Source: Martelella mediterranea (GTDB lineage: Bacteria > Pseudomonadota > Alphaproteobacteria > Rhizobiales > Rhizobiaceae). Taken from it: a stretch of DNA of 64,000 nucleotides. The position numbers were made by a program, and so were the translations under genes. The notes beneath the pieces are model-generated. The model made no database searches and was not told where the DNA came from. It was given only the letters and a program-made list of their open reading frames with translations. Shown here piece by piece: positions 48,026 through 58,040 of the stretch. Location of the stretch: positions 19,957-83,956 of the forward strand of contig NZ_SMAR01000016.1 of the NCBI RefSeq assembly GCF_004342225.1, given 5' to 3'. Positions within the stretch are counted from its first letter, which is position 1; each line of letters begins with the position of its first letter.

Positions 48026-49126
48026 ATGACCGTCATCGAAGCGCTGAGCGGACGTTCGAAAATGCACCACTGGCGCCAGACCGGCGACAGGTCGCATATT
48101 GCGATTGTCACCATTTTCATGCTTGTGCTTGCATCTGTTGCAGCCGTTCTGGTCTCGGTGGCAAATGGTGCGGCAGACGCCTCCGTTTTCGATGTCGCTT
48201 CGGCTCTTCTGTCCGGAAATGCGAGTGATGCGCTGGCCGCGCGCGACCGGATCATCATCTTTGATATACGTTTGCCACGCGCCATAATGGGCTTTCTGGT
48301 TGGCGCATCCCTGGCGGTTTGCGGCACAGCCATGCAGGGCCTCTTTCGCAATCCGCTGGCAGATCCGGGGCTTGTCGGCGTTTCGGCAGGCGCCGGGCTT
48401 GGCGCCGTCATCATGATCGTCCTGGGTGGCACCGTTGCTGCACCTTTGTACAATCTGCTGGGTTTTTACGCCCTGCCTGCGGCGGCCTTCCTTGGTGGTC
48501 TGGCGACAACGCTCATTCTATACAAGGTCGCGACACGCCACGGTCAAACCTCCGTTGCGACGATGTTGCTGGCAGGGATTGCACTTTCTGCGCTCGCAGG
48601 CGCCGCAACCGGCTTTCTTGTGTATCTGGCCGATGACCAGCAATTGCGCGACCTGACCTTCTGGTCAATGGGCTCACTTGCCGGTGCAACCTGGACGAAA
48701 GTCTGGGCGATTGCGCCGATCATGGCCGCCGCCTTTCTCGTTCTGCCTTTCATGGCCAAAGGTTTGAACGCAATCACTCTTGGCGAAGCCACAGCCTTTC
48801 ATATGGGCGTCCCGGTCCAGAAACTTAAAAACGTCACGATCATAGCCGTTGCAGCCGCCACGGGCGCCGGTGTTGCCGTTTCCGGCGGCATTGGCTTTGT
48901 CGGCATTGTCGTGCCCCATCTTTTGCGTCTGGTCATTGGTCCGGACCACCGCTATCTGCTGCCATGTTCTGCACTGCTTGGGGGCGCACTTCTTGTGCTT
49001 GCCGATCTTTTCGCCCGCACGATCGTCGCACCGGCAGAACTGCCAATCGGCATCATTACAGCAGTTTTCGGGGGACCATTTTTCCTCTGGATCCTGCTGA
49101 GAAACCGCTCACGCCTGAACCTGTGA
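48026..49126 (+). CDS. hmuU: Haem ABC transporter permease HmuU
   Basis: A 366-residue FecCD/BtuC-family permease with about ten membrane segments. RLPRAIMGFLVGASLAVCGTAMQG, NPLADPGLVGVSAGAGLGAV and GGIGFVGIVVPHLLRLVIGPDHR (coupling and family signatures) are in the usual order. GAGGCG precedes the ATG. It pairs with HmuT and HmuV to import haem across the inner membrane. Confidence 0.95.
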   Translation: MTVIEALSGRSKMHHWRQTGDRSHIAIVTIFMLVLASVAAVLVSVANGAADASVFDVASALLSGNASDALAARDRIIIFDIRLPRAIMGFLVGASLAVCGTAMQGLFRNPLADPGLVGVSAGAGLGAVIMIVLGGTVAAPLYNLLGFYALPAAAFLGGLATTLILYKVATRHGQTSVATMLLAGIALSALAGAATGFLVYLADDQQLRDLTFWSMGSLAGATWTKVWAIAPIMAAAFLVLPFMAKGLNAITLGEATAFHMGVPVQKLKNVTIIAVAAATGAGVAVSGGIGFVGIVVPHLLRLVIGPDHRYLLPCSALLGGALLVLADLFARTIVAPAELPIGIITAVFGGPFFLWILLRNRSRLNL

Positions 49127-49131
49127 CATCC

Positions 49132-49920
49132 ATGATCGAAGCTCATAACCTCACCGTGGCGCTTTCCGGTCGCCCGATCCTCAAGGCGGTGTCACTAGAA
49201 GCGCTTGCCGGGCAGCTAACGGCCATCTGCGGTCCGAATGGCTCGGGAAAAACGACGACGCTTAAGGCAATTTCCGGCGACATCAGGCCGGAAAGCGGCA
49301 ACGTGATCATTAACGGGTCTGCAATTTCTGAACTTGCTCCCTGGCGGCTGGCGGAAATGCGCGGTGTGCTGCCGCAGGCCTCCACACTCGCCTTCCCCTT
49401 CACCGTTACCGAAGTTCTTCGCATGGGACTTTCCGGTCGGACCCGCACCGATGGACAAGCAGACCGGGCGATCATGCAAAAGGCGCTGTCTGCCGTTGAT
49501 CTTCATGGCTTTGAAGGGCGGTTTTATCAGGAGCTTTCCGGGGGAGAACAGCAACGGGTTCAGCTTGCCCGCGTTCTCTGTCAGATCGAGGCGCCTGTCA
49601 AAGAAGGCCAACCGCGCTGGTTGCTGCTGGATGAGCCGGTGTCGAGCCTTGATATTCTGCATCAGCTCGCAATCATGAGACTGGCGCGCAACTTCTGCAA
49701 AGCCGGTGGTGGTGTCATCGCCGTCATGCATGACCTGAATCTGACGGCCCTTTTTGCCGACCATATGGTGCTGATGAAAAACGGCGCTGTCTCGGCGAGC
49801 GGCTCACCACAGGCGGTGTTAACTGACGACATTCTCTACAGAGTGTTCGGAGCCCGCCTTTCGGTCAATGCCACACCAGCAGATGATACGCCGTTCGTGC
49901 TGCCGCACAGTGCGGCCTGA
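49132..49920 (+). CDS. hmuV: Haem ABC transporter ATP-binding protein HmuV
   Basis: A 262-residue ABC ATPase. Walker A CGPNGSGKTTTLK is near residue 35, signature LSGGEQQRVQLARVL near 138, Walker B WLLLDEPVSSLD near 164, and the H-loop is AVMHDLNLTA. No strong ribosome-binding site precedes this ATG, which is 5 bases after the hmuU stop. A GTG overlapping that stop (49123) is an alternative start three codons earlier. Last gene of the haem operon; the patatin gene converges 6 bases beyond. Confidence 0.94.
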   Translation: MIEAHNLTVALSGRPILKAVSLEALAGQLTAICGPNGSGKTTTLKAISGDIRPESGNVIINGSAISELAPWRLAEMRGVLPQASTLAFPFTVTEVLRMGLSGRTRTDGQADRAIMQKALSAVDLHGFEGRFYQELSGGEQQRVQLARVLCQIEAPVKEGQPRWLLLDEPVSSLDILHQLAIMRLARNFCKAGGGVIAVMHDLNLTALFADHMVLMKNGAVSASGSPQAVLTDDILYRVFGARLSVNATPADDTPFVLPHSAA

Positions 49921-49926
49921 CCCGCA

Positions 49927-50850
49927 TCAGCAACTTTGCAAGAAAGCCTCAACGGCTTTTTCAACAGCGTGCTTAAACGCATCTTTTTCGGTTTCGACCG
50001 CTTTCAGGATTTCATTTGCATGGCCGAAATCGAGAAGGCCGAAGCGGTTGACATCCGGTAACCACAGGACATCCGGACGCGAAATGCGCGCTCTCAATGC
50101 AATGTTCGAACGCATCATCAGCTGCGCTGCTCCGGATAATGCATCAAACCGGCCCGGCGGAACATTCATCTCACCTTCCGGCCCACCACTGACATCGATT
50201 GCAACCGTGACATCGCAGTCGGGTTGAAGGATATCCCATGGCACCGGATTCATGATCGCGCCGTCGAGCATAACGCGGTCATTGACAACAACCGGCAGAA
50301 ACAGACCCGGAAGTGCGGATGAAGCCGACAACGCAGCATGCAAAGAGCCTCTTTCGAACACAACTTCGCGATGGCCATAATAGTCTGTCGCCACACAGCG
50401 GAACGGGAGCTTCAATTGCTCGATCCGCTCCGGCATGGTTTCTGGCAGGATCGTCCGGATGATCCGCTCTATATTGAACGGTGCAAATCCCTGATCTTTT
50501 GAAAGTGCGGTCAGGAATGATGCGGGCAACATACTCTTCCAGACCACACCGGCAAAAGCCATACTGCTGCCGACCTTCGTCAGCATCGCTTCACGAATGT
50601 CGTGTGGCGACATACCCGCAGCCAGCCCAGCGCCAAAAATCGCACCGATCGACGTGCCGCTTATGATCGCCGGTGAAAGTCCCAGCTCATCAACAGCCTC
50701 AAGCAGTGGAATATGGGCAATGCCGCAGGCCCCGCCGCCGCCAAGCGCCAAACCGACACGGATGTCACCTGCAGGCTCTGTCACTGCAGGGTTTTCAGCT
50801 TCCGGCAAGGTTTCCGGACCGGTCAGAGTTTCCATCATGTGCCAATCCAT
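49927..50850 (-). CDS. Patatin-like phospholipase family protein
   Basis: A 307-residue serine lipid hydrolase of the bacterial patatin/RssA type. The oxyanion hole is GLALGGGGACGIAHIPLL, the nucleophile is Ser67 in SGTSIGAIFG, and the Asp partner is in MLDGAIMNPVP. There is no signal peptide or secretion signal. It likely acts as a cytoplasmic or membrane-associated acylhydrolase with unknown substrate. The start may be the ATG at 50838, which has GGA at better spacing. The gene ends 6 bases from hmuV, convergently. Confidence 0.87.
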   Translation of the reverse strand: MDWHMMETLTGPETLPEAENPAVTEPAGDIRVGLALGGGGACGIAHIPLLEAVDELGLSPAIISGTSIGAIFGAGLAAGMSPHDIREAMLTKVGSSMAFAGVVWKSMLPASFLTALSKDQGFAPFNIERIIRTILPETMPERIEQLKLPFRCVATDYYGHREVVFERGSLHAALSASSALPGLFLPVVVNDRVMLDGAIMNPVPWDILQPDCDVTVAIDVSGGPEGEMNVPPGRFDALSGAAQLMMRSNIALRARISRPDVLWLPDVNRFGLLDFGHANEILKAVETEKDAFKHAVEKAVEAFLQSC

Positions 50851-50924
50851 AAAAGCACGAACACGGGCTTGCTCTTACTCCGTGCAGATGACCAGAAAAA
50901 GACGGCTGCCTGTCGTTCCGATCT

Positions 50925-51019
50925 CTAGAAAATCGGAAACGATTTTCGGAAAGCACGATGCGTAGATTCAATAGGTTAGAGCGTCCCTTGTGCATCCGTA
51001 TGGATGCACGGCGCTCTAG
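50925..51019. repeat. CTAG-bounded double-hairpin intergenic repeat, copy 3 (variant)
   Basis: Bounded by CTAG on both sides. The first hairpin is GAAAATCG/CGATTTTC around GAAA (50928-50947). The second pairs TAGAGCG (50977-50983) with CGCTCTA (51012-51018), enclosing a stem GTGCATCC/GGATGCAC (50990-51009). The linker resembles a repeat widespread in rhizobial genomes. Its last four bases contain the rsmD TAG stop codon. Same architecture as copy 1 but different internal sequence. Confidence 0.75.
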
Positions 51020-51573
51020 GCAGAGTAGCGATAGAAATGCATGGTTGTCTCACCAAACTCCCGAGATTCCAGCACACGAAAACATGCCGGAACGTCGGGC
51101 ACCACTTCGGCACTTTCTTCAAGAATGGTCAGTGCATTTGGTTTCAGCCAACCGCCCTCATGCGCGGCGGCGAGGGCCTTTTCGCCGAGCCCCTTGCCAT
51201 AAGGTGGGTCAGCGAACAGGAAATCGAACGGGTCGGTTTTGGTAATGGGACCAAGTTTCGTGGCATCTCGGCGCATAATCCGTGTGCGGCCCTGCAGCCC
51301 GAGTGTTTCGATATTCGACCACAAAAGTCCGCGGCCCTCGATACTGCTTTCAACGAAAACAACGCTTTTGACGCCACGCGAGAGCGCTTCCAGCCCCATA
51401 GCCCCGGTTCCGGCAAAAAGATCGAGCATTCTCGCGCCGTTCAGGATTTCGGGGTGGGCATGGGCCAGAATGTTAAACAGGCTTTCACGCGTGCGATCCG
51501 TTGTTGGCCGGATCGCACTTGTCTTCGGCGCCGTCAGCGTCCGTCCGCGAAATTCACCGCCGACAATGCGCAT
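51016..51573 (-). CDS. rsmD: 16S rRNA (guanine-966 N2)-methyltransferase RsmD
   Basis: A 185-residue methyltransferase that modifies 16S rRNA in the small subunit. It begins MRIVGGEFRGRTLTAP, has the SAM-binding MLDLFAGTGAMGLEALSRG and the catalytic FADPPYG (N-methyltransferase DPPY motif). It follows rluB by 3 bases, a common rhizobial pairing of rRNA modification genes. The TAG stop belongs to the CTAG end of the adjoining repeat. Confidence 0.94.
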   Translation of the reverse strand: MRIVGGEFRGRTLTAPKTSAIRPTTDRTRESLFNILAHAHPEILNGARMLDLFAGTGAMGLEALSRGVKSVVFVESSIEGRGLLWSNIETLGLQGRTRIMRRDATKLGPITKTDPFDFLFADPPYGKGLGEKALAAAHEGGWLKPNALTILEESAEVVPDVPACFRVLESREFGETTMHFYRYSA

Positions 51574-51576
51574 TGA

Positions 51577-52983
51577 TCAGCCTCTTCTGCCTTTGTTTCC
51601 GCCATCGCCACGCGGTTTTGCGCCCGAGGGCCCGCCACGGCTGGCCCCTGAGGGTTTACCGCGCCCACCGGCAGGCCCTTTGCCCGAACCCTTCGGGCCG
51701 CGGCCTTCAAAAGGTTTTCCGCGACCACCGGCCGGCCCCTTCGAAGGGCGATCATCACTCCGGCTTTCATATGGCTTGCCCCTGCTGCTTTCGCTGCGCG
51801 GCCCTTCTGATGTGCGTCCAGCCTTGCGGGCATCGCGGCGCTCATCCTGCCGGGCGCGATCTTCCGCCTTTTTCTTGGCCTTCGGACCGACGGGACGCGC
51901 ACCAGGCGCCATCCAGACATTCGATGAGCGCGGACGCCGTTCAACCGGCTTGGCCTCGGGCTTTTCCGCGTCACGATCCCGCTTTGTATCCAGTTTGTCG
52001 CGTCCACGTTCACGCTTGTCGGCAAGCTTCAGCTTTTCGCGACGTGGCTTTGCAGCCGCTTCGGCCTTGTCATCGGCATCGCCGGGCTTTTCATTATAAA
52101 GCGGGGCATCGAAATTAGCGCCCGCCTCTTCAACCAGGCGCGGACCCAGTTGATCGCGCAAGGTCCGGCCACGCACTTCCATGACCTGACCTTCAGGGAT
52201 CTCGCCCAGTTGAAACGGGCCGTAAGAAATACGGATCAGACGGCCAACTTCCAGACCAAGCGCACCGAGGACATTTTTGATCTCACGGTTTTTGCCTTCG
52301 CGCAGCCCCATCGTGATCCATACATTCGACCCCTGCACGCGGTCCAGCGTGGCATCAATGCCGCCGTAAAGCACGCCCTCGACGGCAATACCGTCCTTCA
52401 GCTTATCGAGATCCGCCTGCTCAATCTTCCCGTGGGCGCGCACGCGGTAACGGCGCAGCCATCCGGTCGCCGGAAGCTCCAGCACGCGGGCGAGACCGCC
52501 ATCATTGGTCAGCAGCAAAAGGCCTTCTGTATTGATATCGAGACGGCCGATAGAAATGACGCGCGGCAGTTCCTTCGGCAGACGTTCAAAGACCGTCGGC
52601 CGGCCTTCCGGGTCAGAATTTGTCGTCACCAGCCCCGCAGGCTTGTGGTAGATCCACATGCGCGTACGCTCGATCCCGCGGATTTCAGCACCATCAACTT
52701 CGATCTTGTCGGCAAGCGTCACATTGATAGCAGGGCTTTCAAGCACCTTGCCATTCAGCTTGACGCGCCCTTCGAAAATCATACGCTCGGCATCGCGCCG
52801 CGAGGCAACGCCAGCGCGCGCCATGATCTTGGAGATACGTTCCGGCGGCCGCTCGCCAGCCACGACGGGCGCTGCAGGCGCAGATTTTCTGGTTGCTTCG
52901 CCCGAACGCGAACCATCTTTTTTCGGCTTTCCGCTGCTGGCGGATTTCGGGCCGCGTTTATTGAACTTGTCTTTTTCGGTCAT
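51577..52983 (-). CDS. rluB: 23S rRNA pseudouridine synthase B family with long basic tail
   Basis: A 468-residue RsuA/RluB-type enzyme. The N-terminal 45 residues are Lys/Ser/Pro-rich. An S4 RNA-binding domain follows (RISKIMARAGVASRRDAERM), then the catalytic domain with GRLDINTEGLLLLTNDGG containing the active-site aspartate, and KNREIKNVLGALGLEVGRLI. The last 175 residues or so are a low-complexity Arg/Lys/Gly/Pro-rich tail with repeats such as GPAGGRGKPFEGRGPKGS. E. coli RluB has a shorter tail. Divergent from tadA. Confidence 0.92.
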   Translation of the reverse strand: MTEKDKFNKRGPKSASSGKPKKDGSRSGEATRKSAPAAPVVAGERPPERISKIMARAGVASRRDAERMIFEGRVKLNGKVLESPAINVTLADKIEVDGAEIRGIERTRMWIYHKPAGLVTTNSDPEGRPTVFERLPKELPRVISIGRLDINTEGLLLLTNDGGLARVLELPATGWLRRYRVRAHGKIEQADLDKLKDGIAVEGVLYGGIDATLDRVQGSNVWITMGLREGKNREIKNVLGALGLEVGRLIRISYGPFQLGEIPEGQVMEVRGRTLRDQLGPRLVEEAGANFDAPLYNEKPGDADDKAEAAAKPRREKLKLADKRERGRDKLDTKRDRDAEKPEAKPVERRPRSSNVWMAPGARPVGPKAKKKAEDRARQDERRDARKAGRTSEGPRSESSRGKPYESRSDDRPSKGPAGGRGKPFEGRGPKGSGKGPAGGRGKPSGASRGGPSGAKPRGDGGNKGRRG

Positions 52984-53052
52984 TTCGCTTTGCCTGTTGG
53001 TTCCGATCCTCTATCAGGTCGGACGAAAAGGGTTAAGAGGAATCTTGATAAA

Positions 53053-53502
53053 ATGCCGGTTGGCTCAGATTTCATGGCACTTGCATTCGAAGAAGCCGAG
53101 AAGGCTGCGGAACGGGGCGAAGTCCCCATCGGCGCCGTCGTCGTGAAAGACAATCAGGTTCTGGCTTCAGCCGGCAACCGAACGCGCGAACTCGCTGACC
53201 CGACAGCCCATGCTGAAATTCTGGCGCTGCGGGCAGCCTGCAGGCATGTCAACTCGGAACGTCTGCCGGGTGCCTGGCTTTACGTTACGCTGGAACCCTG
53301 CGCAATGTGTGCTGCAGCCATCTCATTTGCCCGCATCGAGCGGTTATACTACGGCGCAGAAGATTCAAAGGGCGGCGGCGTTGATCATGGCGGACGTTTT
53401 TTTGCACAGCCAACCTGCCACCACGCACCCGACGTTTATTCCGGCTTATCCGAAACAAGATCGGTTGCTCTGCTGAAATCCTTTTTCACCAAAAAGCGCT
53501 GA
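53053..53502 (+). CDS. tadA: tRNA-specific adenosine deaminase TadA
   Basis: Converts adenosine to inosine at the wobble position of tRNA-Arg(ACG). The 149-residue protein has the zinc/deaminase motifs TAHAEIL (His53, catalytic Glu55) and EPCAMCAAAI (Cys83, Cys86). GRFFAQPTCHHAPDVYSG is at the RNA-binding C-terminus. GAGGA lies about 11 bases upstream. Long open frame upstream of this ATG is antisense to rluB and is not part of the gene. An ATG at residue 8 is also possible. Confidence 0.93.
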   Translation: MPVGSDFMALAFEEAEKAAERGEVPIGAVVVKDNQVLASAGNRTRELADPTAHAEILALRAACRHVNSERLPGAWLYVTLEPCAMCAAAISFARIERLYYGAEDSKGGGVDHGGRFFAQPTCHHAPDVYSGLSETRSVALLKSFFTKKR

Positions 53503-53505
53503 TCT

Positions 53506-53994
53506 TCAGCAAGCCTTGTCATCCGCAAAATTTGTCAGAGAGGCATCTTCCAGACGATACCGGATCCACTCGCTTTGCGGCTTGCCGCCAACGCCATCAT
53601 AAACACGGATGGCATTTTCGTTCCAGTCGAGAACACTCCACTCCATACGCCCGCAACCGCGCTCAATCCCGACCTGAGCCACCGACTGCATCAGTGCCCG
53701 GCCGAGTCCGGAACCGCGAAATTCCGGCGAAACATAAAGGTCTTCCAGATAAATACCATTGCGACCCTGCCAGGTTGAAAAGCTGAAATAATACAAGGCA
53801 AAACCCGCCGGTTTGCCATCGACCTCGGCAATCAACCCTTCTGTAACAGAGTTTGGGCCAAAGATCGCCTCAGCGAGGCCATCTTCAGTCGTCTGCACCT
53901 GATCCAGCGCTTTTTCAAAGTCTGCCAGTTCACAAACAAAACGATATATCGTCGCGGCGTCTTTCCGCTCCGCTCTTCTGATTATGTAAGACAC
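53506..53994 (-). CDS. GNAT-family N-acetyltransferase (diamine acetyltransferase-like)
   Basis: A 162-residue acetyltransferase. IRRAERKDAATIYRFVCELADFEK starts the fold, YLEDLYVSPEFRGSGLGRALM carries the acetyl-CoA pyrophosphate loop RGSGLG, and WSVLDWNENAIRVYDGVGG is the conserved C-terminal part. The pattern resembles the spermidine/thialysine acetyltransferase group, so a polyamine or amino acid is a likely acceptor. Converges with tadA across 3 bases. Confidence 0.88.
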   Translation of the reverse strand: MSYIIRRAERKDAATIYRFVCELADFEKALDQVQTTEDGLAEAIFGPNSVTEGLIAEVDGKPAGFALYYFSFSTWQGRNGIYLEDLYVSPEFRGSGLGRALMQSVAQVGIERGCGRMEWSVLDWNENAIRVYDGVGGKPQSEWIRYRLEDASLTNFADDKAC

Positions 53995-54029
53995 TTCAAA
54001 GCCCCGGTTTAAACCGCAGATACCGTCAC

Positions 54030-54677
54030 TTACTTGTCCAGCAAGGTCGTGTTCTCATTGTTGCATGTCAGGAACAGGAAGCATTTGTCCGGATCTTTAC
54101 CCTCGGCAAGCTTCTTGCGGCGCGCCTCTTTCACACGCTCGGACTGACCAAGGTCGCTCAACGCTTCCGGACTGGAGGGCTCACGATATTGTGCAGGCGG
54201 ATCGACAAGATAACGGCGCTGCGTGATATCGACGGTCGTCGCTTCCTTGCGGGCTTTGCGGAATGCTTCGAGCTGCTCTTTCTCGGTCATCTTTGACGGA
54301 TCCTTGCCCGTCAGCAGAGGGTTTTGATAATTGAGGTTGCCCTCGTTCTCCTCAATCTCGGCATAAAGACGTTCACGCTGCTCTTCGGGCGATTCGATCC
54401 ACTCGGCATTATCGGTGGTTGCCACTGATTTCTGCGGCTGCACCAGCGCGGTCGTCGTCTGCCCCTTTGCAGGGCGCACCAGCTCGGGGCGCGGCTTATA
54501 GCTGATGTCCTTGTTATTGTCCGGGTTGACGATGAGAACCGCCTCGCCCAGATCTTCGACAAGCTGCGTCGTCGCAGATGTTCCGGTGCCATAGGTCGGG
54601 GCCTTGAGACATCCCGAAAGCGAGGCGACGCCAACGAGAGCGACCGCGATCTTCAACGAACTGGAAACAAATGACAT
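54030..54677 (-). CDS. Predicted lipoprotein of unknown function
   Basis: A 215-residue protein with a lipoprotein signal: KIAVALVGVASLSGC ends in a lipobox with Cys23. The mature part is hydrophilic, rich in Glu/Lys/Gln and likely extended, with a helical stretch NPLLTGKDPSKMTEKEQLEA. A Cys pair near the end (DKCFLFLTCNNEN) could form a disulfide. I do not recognise a functional family; similar proteins appear in rhizobial genomes. It lies downstream of ileS beyond a terminator. Confidence 0.8.
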   Translation of the reverse strand: MSFVSSSLKIAVALVGVASLSGCLKAPTYGTGTSATTQLVEDLGEAVLIVNPDNNKDISYKPRPELVRPAKGQTTTALVQPQKSVATTDNAEWIESPEEQRERLYAEIEENEGNLNYQNPLLTGKDPSKMTEKEQLEAFRKARKEATTVDITQRRYLVDPPAQYREPSSPEALSDLGQSERVKEARRKKLAEGKDPDKCFLFLTCNNENTTLLDK

Positions 54678-54831
54678 GCGCTCTAAACCATTCCTCTGCG
54701 CTTCATAACAGCGCCTTCAACAGGACATCCGGCCTGTGATCTATCAGACATAAATCCGGCGAAACCGCGATAGCACTAACGTAAATCTATCATTTTCGCA
54801 ATTCTTCACACAATACCTTATCGGAGAAGAC

Positions 54832-54865
54832 AAAAAGCGCCGGAACGTAAAGTATTTCGGCGCTT
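54832..54865 (-). terminator. Rho-independent terminator of ileS
   Basis: On the minus strand AAGCGCCG pairs with CGGCGCTT across a 15-base loop and is followed by TTTTTG, about 20 bases after the ileS stop codon. Confidence 0.75.
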
Positions 54866-54884
54866 AAAATCCAGCGGACTAAGT

Positions 54885-57788
54885 TCAGGCTTTCAATGCA
54901 GCCAGCTCTTTCAGCGCCGCTGCATCACGGGCGGATACATCCGGATAGTCCGGGTCGGAGCCGACATCATCCGTAATGCGCCAGGAACGTGCGCACTTCG
55001 TGCCCTTTGCCAGAGCAGGCACAACAGCAACACCGGCAACTTCACCAAGGCGGAAAGCCTCTTCCGGCCCCTCACCTTCCTTTACAGTAATGCCCGATGT
55101 GATGCAGATCTCCTCGAAATCCCGGCCTTCCAGCGCGGCAAGAAGCGCTTTGTCAGCGATATAGACCACCGGTGCGGCCTCCAGCGAGGCGCCAATCCGC
55201 TTTTCGCGGCGCTCGATTTCGAGAGCACCGGTTACGACGCGACGAACCGCCCGGACCTTCTCCCAACGTGTGGCCAATTCAGGGTTCAGCCAGTCGGCGG
55301 GAACGTCCGGAAACTGCTCCAGATGAACAGAAACGGCATCCGGATTGCGCGACAGCCATGCTTCTTCCATGGTAAACGGCAACATCGGCGCCAGCCATGT
55401 CACCAAGCAATCGAAGAGTTTGCGGATAACAACAAGTGCCGAACGACGGCGCAGCGAAGACGGCGCATCGCAATAAAGCGCATCCTTGCGGACATCGAAA
55501 TAAAACGCCGACAATTCGATATTGGCAAAGTCCGTCAATGCACGGGCAATCTTCTTGAAATCGAAGTTGTCATAACCGGTGCGCACCAGATGATCCAGCT
55601 CGGCAAGGCGATGCAGCATCAGCCGCTCCAGCTCCGGCATATCGGCAACGGCGATATCCTCGCCCTCGTCATGGGCAAGCGTGCCGAGCATCCAGCGCAG
55701 CGAGTTCCTGAGCTTGCGATAGGTATCAACATTGGTCTTGATAACCGTGTCGCCCAGACGCTGATCTTCCCAGTAATCCGTGGTCATCACCCACAAACGC
55801 AGGATATCGGCACCGGATTTGGCCATCACATCCTGCGGGAAGACCTGATTACCCAGCGATTTCGACTGTTTGCGGCCCTGTTCATCCATGGTGAACCCGT
55901 GGGTAACGACGGCATTGTAAGGCGCACGGCCGCGCGTGACGCAACCTTCCAGCAACGAGGAATGGAACCAGCCGCGATGCTGGTCGGAGCCTTCGAGATA
56001 GACATCGGCCGGCCATTTCAGGTCCGGGCGGTCTTCCAAAACGAAGGTATGCGTCGAGCCTGAGTCGAACCAGACATCGAGAATGTCGGTGACCATTTCC
56101 CAGTCTTCCGACGCCCGCTCGCCGAGGAAGCGTTCACGCGCGCCTTCGGCAAACCAGGCGTCGGCACCTTCTGCCTCAAAGGCCTCGAGGATACGGGCAT
56201 TCACGGCATCGTCCACCAGCACGTTTCCGGCCTTGTCGGCAAAGATGCAGATCGGCACGCCCCAGGCGCGCTGACGCGAAAGCACCCAGTCGGGCCGCCC
56301 CTCGATCATGCCGCGCAACCGGTTCTTGCCGACAGCTGGCACAAAGCGCGTATCATCAATGGCTGAGAGAGCACGCGAACGAAGTGTGGAAGCGTCACCG
56401 AGGTCTTTGTCCATATAGACAAACCATTGCGGCGTGTTGCGGAAGATGACGGGCTTTTTCGAACGCCATGAATGCGGATAATCATGCTTGATGCGGCCAC
56501 GGGCAAACAAGCGGTCAGCGGCGATCAGGGCCTTGATAACGCGGTCGTTTGCATCGCCCTTCTTGCCGTTGTCATCCATGACACGGGCAGCCCCGCCTTC
56601 AGCCGACGGACCGAAACCCGGAGCCTCGTCGGTGTAGAAACCATCGTCGCCGACCGTGAACGGGATCTTCGGCGAGATGCCGCGCTCTTCCAGTTGACGC
56701 GCTTGATCCATCCATGCGTCAAAGTCCTCCCGACCGTGGCCCGGCGCAGTGTGGACGAAACCCGTACCGGCGTCATCGGTCACGTGGTCGCCATCAAGCA
56801 GCGGCACTTTGAAGTCATAGCCGAGATCGACGAGTGGATGAGCACAGGTCACGCCGGCAAGCTCGTGTGCATCAAGATCGCGAACGAGCTTCAGTGTCAC
56901 TTTCGCTTTCGCAGCGCATTCGTCGGCTAGGTTCTTGGCAAAGAGAACGCGCTCGCCCGGCTGCGGACCAAAATCGTTGACCGCTTCGGTGACTTCATAA
57001 AGCCCGTAGGCAAAGCGCGAGGAGAACGACACGGCGCGGTTGCCCGGGATCGTCCAGGGCGTGGTGGTCCAGATGACGACGAAGGCCCCTTTGAAATCAT
57101 CTGGACCTTCCGTCACCGGGAACTTCACCCAGATCGTATCCGACTGAACCTCGTGATATTCAACTTCCGCCTCAGCCAGCGCGGTGCGCTCGACCACAGA
57201 CCACATGACCGGCTTGGAGCCACGGTAAAGCTGACCGGATTTGGCAATTTTCAGAAGCTCGCCTGCAATCCGGGCCTCAGCATGAAAATTCATCGTGGTG
57301 TAAGGCTTTTCGAAATCGCCCTCGATGCCAAGCCGTTTGAACTCAGCGGTCTGAACATCAATCCAGTGCTGAGCGAAATCACGGCATTCCTGCCGAAATT
57401 CGTTGATCGGCACTTCGTCCTTGTTCTTGCCCTTGGCGCGGTAGGCTTCCTCGATCTTCCATTCGATCGGCAGGCCGTGGCAGTCCCAGCCCGGCACATA
57501 GTTCGAATCGTAACCGCGCATCTGGAAAGAGCGGGTGATCACGTCCTTGAGGATCTTGTTCAGTGCATGGCCGATATGGATATTGCCGTTGGCATAGGGC
57601 GGGCCATCATGCAGCACGAATTTCTCGCGACCTTTGGCGTCCTCGCGCATCTTCTTGTAGAGGTTCATTTCCTCCCAGCGCGCAACAATTTCGGGCTCTT
57701 TCTTGGGCAGGCCCGCACGCATGGGAAAATCGGTTTTCGGCAGATTAAGCGTTTCAGAATAATCGATGGTATCTTTTTTGTCGCTCAT
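54885..57788 (-). CDS. ileS: Isoleucyl-tRNA synthetase
   Basis: Charges tRNA-Ile. The 967-residue class Ia synthetase has the HIGH motif in [15 protein letters not shown], the editing domain around [12 protein letters not shown], the KMSKS-type motif as KQSKSLGNQ and the anticodon-binding domain beyond about 700. The C-terminal end has no zinc-binding Cys cluster, unlike E. coli IleS. The start has only a weak ribosome-binding site. Its neighbours ribF and the HAD gene form a conserved order in related genomes. Confidence 0.96.
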   Translation of the reverse strand: MSDKKDTIDYSETLNLPKTDFPMRAGLPKKEPEIVARWEEMNLYKKMREDAKGREKFVLHDGPPYANGNIHIGHALNKILKDVITRSFQMRGYDSNYVPGWDCHGLPIEWKIEEAYRAKGKNKDEVPINEFRQECRDFAQHWIDVQTAEFKRLGIEGDFEKPYTTMNFHAEARIAGELLKIAKSGQLYRGSKPVMWSVVERTALAEAEVEYHEVQSDTIWVKFPVTEGPDDFKGAFVVIWTTTPWTIPGNRAVSFSSRFAYGLYEVTEAVNDFGPQPGERVLFAKNLADECAAKAKVTLKLVRDLDAHELAGVTCAHPLVDLGYDFKVPLLDGDHVTDDAGTGFVHTAPGHGREDFDAWMDQARQLEERGISPKIPFTVGDDGFYTDEAPGFGPSAEGGAARVMDDNGKKGDANDRVIKALIAADRLFARGRIKHDYPHSWRSKKPVIFRNTPQWFVYMDKDLGDASTLRSRALSAIDDTRFVPAVGKNRLRGMIEGRPDWVLSRQRAWGVPICIFADKAGNVLVDDAVNARILEAFEAEGADAWFAEGARERFLGERASEDWEMVTDILDVWFDSGSTHTFVLEDRPDLKWPADVYLEGSDQHRGWFHSSLLEGCVTRGRAPYNAVVTHGFTMDEQGRKQSKSLGNQVFPQDVMAKSGADILRLWVMTTDYWEDQRLGDTVIKTNVDTYRKLRNSLRWMLGTLAHDEGEDIAVADMPELERLMLHRLAELDHLVRTGYDNFDFKKIARALTDFANIELSAFYFDVRKDALYCDAPSSLRRRSALVVIRKLFDCLVTWLAPMLPFTMEEAWLSRNPDAVSVHLEQFPDVPADWLNPELATRWEKVRAVRRVVTGALEIERREKRIGASLEAAPVVYIADKALLAALEGRDFEEICITSGITVKEGEGPEEAFRLGEVAGVAVVPALAKGTKCARSWRITDDVGSDPDYPDVSARDAAALKELAALKA

Positions 57789-58040
57789 GATATCGCGGCT
57801 TTTTCTCTGGTGCTGCGCCGTGCGGCGTGCTTTCGCAAATCGTTAGGGAATCTGTCGGTGGCAAGGGCGTCACAAACGCCGAAATCCCGGACCTTCCGGC
57901 GCCTCAGTTCAGGCTGCGCGGAAAGCCGGGCCAATAATTCGAATGATGCGAAACCGTATCCCAGTTATCATGCGCCCGTCTTTACGGCTTTTTGTCCGGG
58001 ATGAAAAGAGGGTTGTCGGCAGCAGGGCGTTTTCAAAGGC

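Noticed and set aside
47263..48453. A 396-codon open frame on the minus strand
   Set aside because: Antisense to hmuT and hmuU, spanning the boundary of two real genes; no protein features.
52150..53052. Long in-frame extension upstream of tadA
   Set aside because: This stretch is antisense to rluB; TadA family proteins begin at the ATG near 53053 and the deaminase domain is complete from there.
54661..54690. GGTTTAGAGCGC next to the lipoprotein start, similar to the repeat termini
   Set aside because: Only about 10 bases match the repeat family and no hairpin or CTAG is present; chance similarity is likely.
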